Assembly (NCBI GenBank): GCA_002352145.1
Contig: DEHX01000091.1
Location: 2,210 to 23,071 of the forward strand
Source of the DNA: Chitinophagaceae bacterium UBA2789
GTDB taxonomy: Bacteria > Bacteroidota > Bacteroidia > Chitinophagales > Chitinophagaceae
Direction of reading: 5' to 3'
Length of the DNA: 20,862 nt
Both the position numbers and the translations under genes were made by a program. Below the pieces are notes generated by a model, which had not been told where the DNA came from, did not search any database, and saw only the letters and a program-made list of their open reading frames with translations. Shown piece by piece: positions 1 to 8,106 of this stretch. Position 1 is the stretch's first letter; the number at the start of each line of letters is the position of its first letter.

Positions 1-707
1 TAATAAATATCATCTTTAATCCCTTTATTCAGGAAAATATGCAGCATCTTCAATTGAAACTTGCTTTCATATCCTTCGATCCTATCCACATAAAACTCGA
101 GTATATCCTTAGCCCTGATCCCCAGCCTGGATGTATAAAAAGGAAAACTTGGTTCTTCCTCAGCAGCCACCCTTATCCCTAACTTAAAGGGAACCTTTAC
201 AGTGGAAGAATAGTCTTTTAATTCTTCCTTATTATCCAACACCGGTATAACATTAGAAAAGCCTGAGTTAATCAGGTTAGCTATTCTCCTTGTGTAACCT
301 TTTTGTTTAAATCCATTACAAATGATGTGTATATCCTTTGTTATTTTCTTTTTCTGGTATAGCTTTTTGATGATCTCAATGTCATAAGCATAGGATGTTT
401 CAAGATGTATGTCGTTTTTAAGGGCCTCCTCAACTACAAAGCTGAAATGAGAACTTTTCGTACAGTAGCAGTAGAAATATTTTCCCTCGTATTTATGTTT
501 TTTAAATGCTGCAGCAAACATTTGTTTGGCCTTCTTTATCTGCATCCCTATTTTGGGCAGGTAAGTAAGTTTCATTGGGGTGCCATACTTCTCAATCAGG
601 GCATTCAGGTCAAGCCCGTTAAAGAACAAATCACCCTCTTTTACTTCAATACCTTCCTGTGGAAAATTAAATGTTTGCTTAACGAGGTCGTGGTAAGAAT
701 TAGTCAT
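1..707 (-). CDS. speA: Arginine decarboxylase, PLP fold III (partial)
   Basis: The N-terminal 235 residues of a PLP-dependent decarboxylase; the C-terminus lies beyond the left edge. I translated it by hand from the ATG at 707; an in-frame stop six codons upstream makes this the only ATG start. The protein opens MTNSYHDLVKQTFNFPQEGI and carries YCYCTKSSHF at about residues 79-88, where K84 is the expected Schiff-base lysine. LETSYAYDIE and YTSRLGIR follow, as in the alanine-racemase-like barrel of Bacteroidota arginine decarboxylases. The expected role is conversion of arginine to agmatine at the start of polyamine synthesis. A related fold III decarboxylase (ornithine, carboxynorspermidine) cannot be excluded, because the C-terminal specificity region is missing. 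It has its own -7 box 42 bases upstream of the start. Confidence 0.8.
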   Translation of the reverse strand, partial: MTNSYHDLVKQTFNFPQEGIEVKEGDLFFNGLDLNALIEKYGTPMKLTYLPKIGMQIKKAKQMFAAAFKKHKYEGKYFYCYCTKSSHFSFVVEEALKNDIHLETSYAYDIEIIKKLYQKKKITKDIHIICNGFKQKGYTRRIANLINSGFSNVIPVLDNKEELKDYSSTVKVPFKLGIRVAAEEEPSFPFYTSRLGIRAKDILEFYVDRIEGYESKFQLKMLHIFLNKGIKDDIY

Positions 708-748
708 GTAAGCCAGAATGGGTTAGGCCATAAATTATTTTGACGGCA

Positions 749-756
749 CAAATGTA
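749..756 (-). promoter_or_regulatory. Promoter -7 box for the arginine decarboxylase gene
   Basis: The minus strand reads TACATTTG, a perfect TAnnTTTG match. A TTTG that could serve as the -33 element lies at 779-782, but the 22-base spacer is longer than the usual 17-20. The start site would be near 743, giving a leader of about 36 nt before the ATG at 707. The signal lies in the 100-base gap after the TraB-family gene. Confidence 0.5.
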
Positions 757-807
757 TAAGATTGGTGAAATTGAAGGCCAAAAATTTATGCCCCCGGATC
801 TACCAGA

Positions 808-1713
808 TCAGATTTCCCTTATCCTGGTAATCTTGTTTTCAACGGGTGTTACCTTGTAGCCATTCTTACGAAGCAGGTTTATTACCCCCTTTTCACCCGG
901 TAAATGCCCGGCTCCAACTGCAATGACCAGTGATTTATCGGGTAATAATTGATTCAGCTTTTTAACCCAATTGAGGTTTCGGTGGTAAAGTAAGATATCT
1001 GTAAACCCAGACATACCTGCATCTGATTCTACCATAAGTTCCTCCAGTTTTTTCAGGTCCTGGCTTTTGTAAGCCTGAAAAAGCTCATTAAGCTGCTGGT
1101 TATCGCTATCACCAGACGTAGCACTGTCAATATAACTCACCAGCTGCATTGCCTGTAATTTGTACGGAATACTATCGAGTACTCCAGCCTGGTACGACAT
1201 CGTCTCAAGGCCGTTTATTTTCTTATTGCTTTTTTGGGCCTCTTCCATTATTACCTGCTCCATAACAGCCGTATTATCACAATCCAATGAACGCTGCTCC
1301 AATGTTGAAGCAGCCAGAATGGGTTTATAAGTCTCCAGCATGGAGAAAGGGAGCATAGATCCTTTTTTCTCAAAGTAATCTTTTACTTTTTGGTAGTCAT
1401 TTTCGTTTAGCAAGTCTCTTAATGTAGTATCACCTTTCATTTTCATCTTGCCCATAGCGCCAATCATCTCAAACAGGTTATCCATATCCACTTCGAAATA
1501 AACCTCATCACATTCCTTAATTATTTTTTTAAAATTATTACTAAGGCCAGCATCCTCCGCACAAATCATATGGATGGTTCCATACAGGTAAGAAGGTCTC
1601 TCAAGCCCATTGCCGCTTATCTTCCACAAAAGTGTATTCACATCGCTGTCTTTCTGACTCCAAGCCGCTAGTGTCAGAAGGCTAAAAAGTAGTCCGGCTC
1701 CAAATTTTTTCAT
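808..1713 (-). CDS. TraB/GumN family secreted protein
   Basis: A 301-residue protein with a signal peptide (MKKFGAGLLFSLLTLAAWSQ, cleavage near residue 19-20). It has the TraB/GumN (PF01963) hallmarks: GTIHM at residues 45-49, an acidic EVD at 74-76, and GAGHLPG at 267-273. In the related TIKI proteases the conserved GxxH and Glu residues form a metal-dependent peptidase site. For bacterial members the substrate is not known, so I assign only a secreted, possibly metal-dependent hydrolase-like protein. The signal peptide points to the periplasm or outside. It lies 126 bases downstream of the ATP-grasp gene and 100 upstream of the arginine decarboxylase gene. The start is supported by the signal peptide beginning exactly at this ATG. 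Confidence 0.85.
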   Translation of the reverse strand: MKKFGAGLLFSLLTLAAWSQKDSDVNTLLWKISGNGLERPSYLYGTIHMICAEDAGLSNNFKKIIKECDEVYFEVDMDNLFEMIGAMGKMKMKGDTTLRDLLNENDYQKVKDYFEKKGSMLPFSMLETYKPILAASTLEQRSLDCDNTAVMEQVIMEEAQKSNKKINGLETMSYQAGVLDSIPYKLQAMQLVSYIDSATSGDSDNQQLNELFQAYKSQDLKKLEELMVESDAGMSGFTDILLYHRNLNWVKKLNQLLPDKSLVIAVGAGHLPGEKGVINLLRKNGYKVTPVENKITRIREI

Positions 1714-1796
1714 TCAATTTTTTTTAAGCAAATTAAAAGAGTATCTCTGTATTTTCGGGGTTGCATGACTGTCCCGCCAGCGAAATGAATAAACAA

Positions 1797-1812
1797 GAAT
1801 CTTTCCGGATTC
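1797..1812 (-). terminator. Possible weak terminator after the ATP-grasp gene
   Basis: On the minus strand GAATC-CGGAAA-GATTC forms a 5-bp stem followed by TTGTTTATT. It sits 28 bases past the ATP-grasp stop codon in the 126-base gap before the TraB-family gene. The stem is short and the U-tract is interrupted, so this is only a candidate. Confidence 0.25.
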
Positions 1813-1839
1813 CTGATTATGTCTTTGTGACAGAAAAAT

Positions 1840-2880
1840 TCAATAAAAAACTTCTTCCCAATACCTTGAAAACCTGACGCCCCATTTTACAAATAGTTCA
1901 TATGGCATAATTGGCAGCCCCAGTTCCTGCTTAACAGCCAGCAAAGGCAGGTTTACTCCAGCCCCCAAAGCGGCAGAAATGGTTCCTTGTACCCGGGGAT
2001 TTATTTCCAGCACCAGAAATTCACCCTCTTGATCAGCTTTCACCTGGATTCCAATGTTTCCATGAAGTTGCAACTCTTTAATGATCCGGGTGCAATAGTC
2101 AATTATCTGATCTTTTTTTACAAATTCACCTTTTACAGAAATGCCATTAATCATTTTTTTTCGAAGCCGTGGTAACACCAGCAAAGCTTTCCCGTGATTG
2201 CAAAGGCAATCAACCGAAAATTCATCACCGGGCAGATATTGACTAACCAGTAATTCCGGAAAAGGGGCAGATGAGAGAACTCTCAATACATCATTTAGCC
2301 TTATGAAAACATTATTGGGCTTTTGATTAAATAAGATATCTGCTTCATTGAATTGATCTGAGATGATCCGAAAGCCCCTGCTACCGTTTGAAACAGATGG
2401 CTTAAAACAAACTTGTTTTGAAGGGTGACCCAATTCTGCTACAGCATTTTGGAATTGTTCAACATTTTCAACAACCCTGAAATCTGGAATTTTCAATCCC
2501 CGCCATTGAAGAAACTCGTAAAGCCGGCTTTTATTATTTGCAATCTCCAGCGAAGCAGTAGATGAAACAAGCAATTTTGTCCCTGCCAGTTCAAACTCTT
2601 TTATATGCTGTGATAGTGGTATTAGTTCTTTCGTCACCAACGGCATCAGGACATGAATGTTTTTTTTCCTGCAAATGGAAAGAACTGTATCCGTAAAATC
2701 AGACTTACCCGCTGCCGGGATGCTAACAAAATCATTTGCCAGGTATTTGCCTGTCGCATCAGGATCAGCGTCGGCACATATAACATGAACGCTTTTATCT
2801 TGCTGAAGACATTTTAAAATACCTGCAGCACCGGGTGCGCCGGCACCTGACATCAAAACATTGATTAATTCTCTGCTCAC
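1840..2880 (-). CDS. ATP-grasp enzyme, CarB-like, substrate unknown
   Basis: A 346-residue cytoplasmic protein with the three-part ATP-grasp layout. A glycine-rich N-terminal domain starts LMSGAGAPGAAG (residues 9-20), as in CarB/PurK-like pre-ATP-grasp domains. The ATP-binding part has K160 in CFKP, a flexible loop NGSRGF (165-170) and E220 in GDEFSVDC. The metal and phosphate site is EINPR at 292-296, followed by QGTISAALGAGVNLPLLAVK. Family members join a carboxylate to an amine or thiol through an acyl-phosphate; nothing in the sequence tells the substrates. The gene lies 35 bases after ubiD on the same strand, so the two are probably co-transcribed, but a functional link is not established. 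Length and motifs are complete, with no sign of decay. Confidence 0.85.
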   Translation of the reverse strand: MSRELINVLMSGAGAPGAAGILKCLQQDKSVHVICADADPDATGKYLANDFVSIPAAGKSDFTDTVLSICRKKNIHVLMPLVTKELIPLSQHIKEFELAGTKLLVSSTASLEIANNKSRLYEFLQWRGLKIPDFRVVENVEQFQNAVAELGHPSKQVCFKPSVSNGSRGFRIISDQFNEADILFNQKPNNVFIRLNDVLRVLSSAPFPELLVSQYLPGDEFSVDCLCNHGKALLVLPRLRKKMINGISVKGEFVKKDQIIDYCTRIIKELQLHGNIGIQVKADQEGEFLVLEINPRVQGTISAALGAGVNLPLLAVKQELGLPIMPYELFVKWGVRFSRYWEEVFY

Positions 2881-2915
2881 TTGCTAAAAGTAAATAATAT
2901 CCGGGATGAATCAGC

Positions 2916-4826
2916 TTAATTAACCACTGCTTCCGGGCCATATATTTGATTCATGAACTTTAGAGACGGCGATGGAATAAAAGCCCCCAATCCCAATTGG
3001 CTCCATTTCTCATCCACGGATTTAATCGTTTCATTATCTGCAACAATAACATTGGGCCAATCCCTTTGAAAATTGTCAAACTCTTTTGTCTTTCTGGTTC
3101 CGTCAAGCCCCATACAAGCGGTGTAGGGCAATTGCGCCGATTTGTATAAATAAAAGTCACGTTTAGGATCAAGGTTATTACAAAACCGCCATAAGGCCGT
3201 AGCCAGATCATTGGCATCAACAGTATGTTCTACATATAAGACCATCTTGATACCTTTTAATTCTTTCAAATTACACAATTGCTCATGTAATTCTTTGATA
3301 TGGCCAGGCCTGTTTTTTTCTACGGATACAATCAAACAAGGTATTTGCTTCTTCAAAAGTGCAGTATTTACCGACTTAATCTCGGAAAAAACTGATTCCA
3401 GGAAACCATCCGGCAACTGTTCTGAAGTTGAAGCAGATTGATAATTATCATCTGTTTCTTCAATCATTTTTGCGGTTCCGTCAATACACATTTTACCTCC
3501 AAATCCCATTTTACTGCAGCTATGATCCAAAACATCCATTGGACCGGTAGAGAAATATATATCTGTAGCAGGGTTTAGGTTTTGGAAAACATATTTTGCT
3601 AGCGATTCATAGTCCTGTATCCGTACCTTTTCGTCAGCCAGTACCAAAATTTTATTAAACATCATCTGACCTGCACCCCACATGGCATTCATTACCTTTT
3701 GCCCCTGCCCCGCATATTCTTTATTGATTTTTGTAATAACAAGGTTGTGAAAAACACCTTCTACCGGCATGTCCATATCCATAATTTCGGGCACCATTGT
3801 CATTTTGATAGGCGCCAGGAAGATCCGCTCAGTGGCTTTGCCTAACCAGGCATCCTCCTGGGGAGGGATTCCTACAATGGTAGCAGGGTAAACAGGACTT
3901 TTCTTATGGGTTATGGCAGTGATATGAAACTTTGGATACCAGTCTGCCAGTGAATAATAACCAGTATGATCGCCAAAAGGCCCTTCCCAGATCAGTTCAT
4001 CAGTTGGATCAACATAACCTTCAATAATAAAATCTGCATCTGTAGGAACTTCAATATCAGGCTGGCTTATACATTTAACTAATTCCACTTTCTTCTTCCT
4101 TAAAAAACCAGCCAGCATATATTCATCCACATTTTCCGGTAATGGCGCTGTGGCAGAATAGGCGTAAACCGGGTCTCCTCCTAATGCTACGGCTACCGGC
4201 ATTTTCTTATTCAGCTTTTTGTACTCCGAAAAATGTTTCGCAGATACTTTGTGTTTATGCCAGTGCATACCTGTAAGTCTTGGGCCGAACACCTGCATAC
4301 GGTACATACCCACATTACGGCTATTTGTATTTGGGTCTTTAGTATGAATAACTGGCAGTGTTACAAAAGGTCCTCCATCCTTAGGCCAACAGGTAATTAC
4401 CGGAAGTTTTGTAATATCCGGGTTTCCCATTATCACCTCCTGGCATTCGCCTCGTCCACTCTTTACTTTAGGCATCCAACTGGCAAACTGTCCTAATTTT
4501 GGCAGCATTTTCAACTTATCCAGAATCCCTTCTTTGGGAGCAGCCAGCATCTTGAACAGCTCCTCAATTTCCCTTGCCACATCATCCAAATGGTTTACAC
4601 CAAGCGCCATACACATCCGCTTTTCACTTCCGTATGCATTCATCAACACAGGAAAATCATACCCTGTATTTTCAAACAACAAAGCCTTACCGCCGCCACC
4701 CGATTTGCTGATTCTGTCGGTAACCTCTGCAATTTCTAATTTTGGATTTACATAAGTCTGTATACGGACCAACTCTCCTGCTTTTTCGAGGGCTTCAATG
4801 AATTGCTGCTGATTCTTCCAGGCCAT
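2916..4826 (-). CDS. ubiD: UbiD family decarboxylase (probable menaquinone pathway)
   Basis: A 636-residue cytosolic enzyme of the UbiD family, which uses prenylated FMN and Mn2+ for reversible decarboxylation of aromatic or unsaturated acids. Visible motifs are NVGMYRMQV (N171 and R176, prFMN/metal region), GMHWHKHK (187-193) and EGPFGDHTGYY (281-291), in which E281 and D286 fill the catalytic acidic positions. The NAMWGAGQM segment and the mid-protein DHSCSKMGFGGKMCIDGT block also match the family. It is about 140 residues longer than E. coli UbiD (497), with extra C-terminal sequence, as is common for Bacteroidota proteins annotated as menaquinone biosynthesis decarboxylases. Menaquinone synthesis is the likely role because this phylum respires with menaquinone, but the substrate is inferred. 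No ubiX (prFMN synthase) lies in the window. The start is the first ATG, 149 bases from the divergent M13 peptidase gene. Confidence 0.87.
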   Translation of the reverse strand: MAWKNQQQFIEALEKAGELVRIQTYVNPKLEIAEVTDRISKSGGGGKALLFENTGYDFPVLMNAYGSEKRMCMALGVNHLDDVAREIEELFKMLAAPKEGILDKLKMLPKLGQFASWMPKVKSGRGECQEVIMGNPDITKLPVITCWPKDGGPFVTLPVIHTKDPNTNSRNVGMYRMQVFGPRLTGMHWHKHKVSAKHFSEYKKLNKKMPVAVALGGDPVYAYSATAPLPENVDEYMLAGFLRKKKVELVKCISQPDIEVPTDADFIIEGYVDPTDELIWEGPFGDHTGYYSLADWYPKFHITAITHKKSPVYPATIVGIPPQEDAWLGKATERIFLAPIKMTMVPEIMDMDMPVEGVFHNLVITKINKEYAGQGQKVMNAMWGAGQMMFNKILVLADEKVRIQDYESLAKYVFQNLNPATDIYFSTGPMDVLDHSCSKMGFGGKMCIDGTAKMIEETDDNYQSASTSEQLPDGFLESVFSEIKSVNTALLKKQIPCLIVSVEKNRPGHIKELHEQLCNLKELKGIKMVLYVEHTVDANDLATALWRFCNNLDPKRDFYLYKSAQLPYTACMGLDGTRKTKEFDNFQRDWPNVIVADNETIKSVDEKWSQLGLGAFIPSPSLKFMNQIYGPEAVVN

Positions 4827-4843
4827 ATATTGTTTTAAAAGTG

Positions 4844-4851
4844 CGAAGTTA
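4844..4851 (-). promoter_or_regulatory. Candidate -7 box for ubiD
   Basis: The minus strand reads TAACTTCG, seven of eight positions of TAnnTTTG, about 18 bases upstream of the ubiD ATG. No TTTG is seen at the right distance for a -33 element, so the call rests on one imperfect box. Confidence 0.3.
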
Positions 4852-4975
4852 CAACACCACCCCTGAGTATTTGTTCAGAAACAAACTATTCTTGCTATCA
4901 AACAACCCGTTTATCAAATTTGTAGTGATAGCCTGTTTGATTTCCTTATTTTAGTCATTCATAAACAATAAACAA

Positions 4976-7021
4976 ATGATGCGATCAAAGTATTTTCTTC
5001 TGGCCCTGGTATCAGGCGCCCTTCTTTTCGTTTCTTGTAAAACCTCTTCTAAAAAAGAAGACAGTAAGCCAGATGTGCTGGCGGCTAATCTTGATACTAC
5101 AATAAACCCTGCCGATGACTTTTTTATGTATGCCAATGGAGGGTGGATAAAAAAGAACCCTATACCAGGCGATCAATCGTCCTGGGGGATTGGCAACCTG
5201 GTAATAGAAGAAAACCTGAAACGACTCAGGGAAATTTCTGAAAAAGCTGAAAAAGCAAAAGCAGTAAAAGGAACACCTGAACAAAAAATTGGAGATTTCT
5301 GGACTACTGCTATGGACAGCGCAAAAATTGAAGCGGATGGATTAAAACCACTTAAGCCTTTTCTGGATAAAATAAACGCCATCACTGATATAAAATCACT
5401 TGTCAACACTGTAGCAGATTTAAAGAAAGCAGGATCATCTACCTTGTTTAGTGATTTTGTAACGCAGGATGACAAAAACAGTGAGATAATGACTTATAAA
5501 CTCTGGCAAGGTGGAATTGGGTTGCCGGAAAGGGAATATTATTTCAAAACAGACAGCACAACAGTAAATATTCGCAACGCATATGTAAAATATATTACTG
5601 ATATACTGACGATGTCTGGTGAAGATGCTGTAGCAGCACAAATCGCAGCCAAGAATATTTTGGCACTTGAAACCAAACTGGCACAAGCCAGCCGGAAATT
5701 AGAAGATCTGCGGGATCCCTATAAAAACTATAATAAAATGGCTGTAACGGACCTGGGTAAAATGAACGCATCTGTTGACTGGTCTTCTTACCTGTCTGTT
5801 ACCGGGATAAAAAATCTTGATTCAGTTATTGTGGGCCAGCCAGAATTTTTTAAAGCCCTTGACAATGCGTTAAAAACAGTACCGCTGGCGGACTGGAAGA
5901 GTTATGTAAAATTCAACCTGATTACTGACTTTGCGGGAGCATTGCCCGATCAATATGGGATTGCTGCTTTCAATTTCAGCAAACTGTTTAGCGGTGCCAA
6001 AGAAAGAAAACCAAGATGGAAGAGAGTCATTTCAAGCGAAGAAAGTGTAATGGGTGAAATGCTCGGGCAACTATATGTAAAAGAATTTTTTAATGAAAAA
6101 GCTAAAAAAAGGTATGAAGACCTGGTAGAAGCTATCCGGGATGCGTTAAAAGAACGTATTGGCAAACTGACCTGGATGAGTGATAGTACCAAGCAAAAGG
6201 CGTATGTAAAACTTGCGGCTATCAAGAAAAAAGTAGGTTACCCGGACAAATGGAAAGATTTCAGTAGTATGGAAATTGGCAGGGAAAGTTATGTGCAAAA
6301 CCTGGTGAATGCCAATAATTGGTGGCATAATTATGAGATCAACAAACTGGGCAAACCAGTTGACCGGGATGAATGGGGCATGTATCCACAAACCTATAAT
6401 GCCTATTATAATCCTTCCAATAACGAGATTGTATTACCAGCCGGAATTTTTACTGTGCCAGGGTACAGGGATGAAGAATTAGACGATGCCACTGTGTATG
6501 GCTATGCAGGAGCTTCCACTATCGGTCATGAGATAACACATGGTTTTGATGATGAAGGCCGCCAGTTTGATGCAAAGGGCAACCTTGTCAGTTGGTGGAC
6601 TACCAAAGATGAAGAAGAGTTCAAAAAAAGAGCCGAGGTAATGATCCAACAGTTTAATGAATATGAACCGGTAAAAGACTATCATATCAATGGTAAAGCA
6701 ACCCTTGGCGAAAACATTGCCGACCTGGGTGGTATTTTATTAGGCATTGAGGCTTTTAAAAAAACCAAGCAATACCAGGAAAACAAAACACTGGGTGGCC
6801 TCACTCCTATGCAACGATATTTTTGCGGCTATGCTTTGGGCTGGCTGGGCCATACCCGTGAAGAAAACTTGAAAAATCAATTACTGACAGATGTACATTC
6901 CCCGGCAAAATACCGGGTCAACGGTCCCTTTGTGGATGTAGATGAATTTTACACTGCTTTTAATATAAAAGAAAGTTCAAAAATGTACAGGCCGGACACC
7001 GCCAGGGTGAGAATCTGGTAA
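4976..7021 (+). CDS. M13 family zinc metallopeptidase, lipoprotein
   Basis: A 681-residue neprilysin/PepO-type endopeptidase. The N-terminus MMRSKYFLLALVSGALLFVS ends in a lipobox with Cys21, so the enzyme should be lipid-anchored in the envelope. N-terminal M13 domain: roughly residues 40-420. Catalytic domain: NAYYNP (475-480, substrate backbone binding), HEITH (518-522, zinc ligands H518 and H522, base E519) and GENIADLGG (578-586, third ligand E579, D583). H641 in DVHSP and R647 match the transition-state His and the substrate-carboxylate Arg of neprilysin. The C-terminus RVRIW keeps the terminal Trp but lacks the family Cys. It probably cleaves short peptides. All catalytic residues are present. 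Either of the two adjacent Met codons could start it. It is a single gene, convergent with the epimerase. Confidence 0.93.
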   Translation: MMRSKYFLLALVSGALLFVSCKTSSKKEDSKPDVLAANLDTTINPADDFFMYANGGWIKKNPIPGDQSSWGIGNLVIEENLKRLREISEKAEKAKAVKGTPEQKIGDFWTTAMDSAKIEADGLKPLKPFLDKINAITDIKSLVNTVADLKKAGSSTLFSDFVTQDDKNSEIMTYKLWQGGIGLPEREYYFKTDSTTVNIRNAYVKYITDILTMSGEDAVAAQIAAKNILALETKLAQASRKLEDLRDPYKNYNKMAVTDLGKMNASVDWSSYLSVTGIKNLDSVIVGQPEFFKALDNALKTVPLADWKSYVKFNLITDFAGALPDQYGIAAFNFSKLFSGAKERKPRWKRVISSEESVMGEMLGQLYVKEFFNEKAKKRYEDLVEAIRDALKERIGKLTWMSDSTKQKAYVKLAAIKKKVGYPDKWKDFSSMEIGRESYVQNLVNANNWWHNYEINKLGKPVDRDEWGMYPQTYNAYYNPSNNEIVLPAGIFTVPGYRDEELDDATVYGYAGASTIGHEITHGFDDEGRQFDAKGNLVSWWTTKDEEEFKKRAEVMIQQFNEYEPVKDYHINGKATLGENIADLGGILLGIEAFKKTKQYQENKTLGGLTPMQRYFCGYALGWLGHTREENLKNQLLTDVHSPAKYRVNGPFVDVDEFYTAFNIKESSKMYRPDTARVRIW

Positions 7022-7034
7022 ATAACAGCCTTTT

Positions 7035-7070
7035 AATAGAAAACTCCGGTGCAAACCGGAGTTTTCTATT
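7035..7070. terminator. Bidirectional terminator between M13 peptidase and epimerase
   Basis: A perfect 16-bp inverted repeat (7035-7050 and 7055-7070) with a 4-base GCAA loop. The outer part of the stem is A/T-rich, so each strand reads a GC-rich hairpin core followed by TTTTCTATT. It starts 13 bases after the M13 stop codon and contains the epimerase stop codon (7066-7068) in its right arm, so it can serve both convergent genes. Confidence 0.9.
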
Positions 7071-8091
7071 TCTGGTATATTCCTGTATAATTTATTCCCA
7101 ATCCGGGCATTCCTGAATACCCGATCTTGCCAAAATCATAGGTAATACCGGTTGCAAGGTCTTCTTCCAACAAAAGCGGACCGTCCATATCAACATGATC
7201 AATAAAAGGAAGCAGGTGGGCAATGGCTGCAGCACCTACAGTGGATTCGTTCATACAACCAATCATCACCTTCATATCCAATTCCCTTGCCTTTTGAATC
7301 ATTCGGCGGGCAGGTGTTATTCCGCTGCATTTCGTAAGCTTAATATTAATGCCGTGAAAATGGTCTTTACATTTTTCCACATCCTGCTCCAATACGCAGG
7401 CTTCATCAGCATATAATGGCAGTTCAGATTTTCTATACAGAACTTTCATTCCCTCCCAATCGTCCTTTGCCAATGGCTGCTCCACCAACTCTACTCCCAG
7501 TTCTTTCAACTGCGGGATAAGCTTTAATGCGGTTTCCAGGCTCCAGGCTGCGTTTGCATCCACTCTCAATTCAGCATTGGTGTTCTCCCTGAGAGCTCTT
7601 ACAATAGCAATATCGTCTGCGGTACCCACTTTTATTTTATAGATTGGCCATGGTTTTTCTTTCATTTTGGCCAACATCTTATCAATAGTATCAATGCCAA
7701 TAGTGTAATCGCAAACAGGGTTCTTCGAAATATCTCCACCCCACATTTCATACAATTGCTTTCCTTTTAATTTTCCGTACAAATCCCATGCGGCAATGTC
7801 CAAAGCGCAGACAAGAAAGTTATTTTGAGGAAACAGGTGGTGCAGGTAATGCCAATACCGCTCAGGATCAGTGAAAGCAAACTTCTCTACAAACTGCTTT
7901 TTTGTCTCGAGGTCGGCGATCATTTTTTCTACCGGGATATTGTAATAGGCAATGGCACAGGCTTCGCCATATCCTTTTATACCCATATGATCCAGTTCGA
8001 CAATAAGAGTTGGCTGATGTGTTTTTGTTCCTTTTGAAATTGTAAAAGGATGACGGAATTTGAGGCTGTAGGGCCAGTATTGCACTTTCAT
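7066..8091 (-). CDS. Dipeptide epimerase (L-Ala-D/L-Glu epimerase type)
   Basis: A 341-residue enolase-superfamily enzyme of the muconate lactonizing subgroup. The barrel residues are all visible: KIK at 152-154 (acid/base lysine K154), D178 in RVDAN, E204 in VEQP and D229 in YADE as Mg2+ ligands, and K251 in NIKLTK as the opposite-face lysine. The DMD at 301-303 corresponds to the DxD motif that holds the dipeptide amino group in Ala-Glu epimerases. That argues against OSBS, NAAAR or muconate cycloisomerase activity. The expected role is epimerisation of L-Ala-D-Glu from recycled cell wall; related enzymes in this phylum can prefer other dipeptides. It starts 15 bases after the malQ stop on the same strand and should be co-transcribed with it. 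No cognate dipeptidase gene is adjacent. Confidence 0.9.
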   Translation of the reverse strand: MKVQYWPYSLKFRHPFTISKGTKTHQPTLIVELDHMGIKGYGEACAIAYYNIPVEKMIADLETKKQFVEKFAFTDPERYWHYLHHLFPQNNFLVCALDIAAWDLYGKLKGKQLYEMWGGDISKNPVCDYTIGIDTIDKMLAKMKEKPWPIYKIKVGTADDIAIVRALRENTNAELRVDANAAWSLETALKLIPQLKELGVELVEQPLAKDDWEGMKVLYRKSELPLYADEACVLEQDVEKCKDHFHGINIKLTKCSGITPARRMIQKARELDMKVMIGCMNESTVGAAAIAHLLPFIDHVDMDGPLLLEEDLATGITYDFGKIGYSGMPGLGINYTGIYQK

Positions 8092-8106
8092 ACAGACAAA
8101 GATAAC

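Noticed and set aside
405..743. Open frame on the plus strand, 112 codons
   Set aside because: It runs antisense through the start of the arginine decarboxylase gene, whose minus-strand translation has clear family motifs.
2960..3220. Second minus-strand open frame inside ubiD, 86 codons
   Set aside because: It is an overlapping frame of the well-supported UbiD gene and carries no independent motif.
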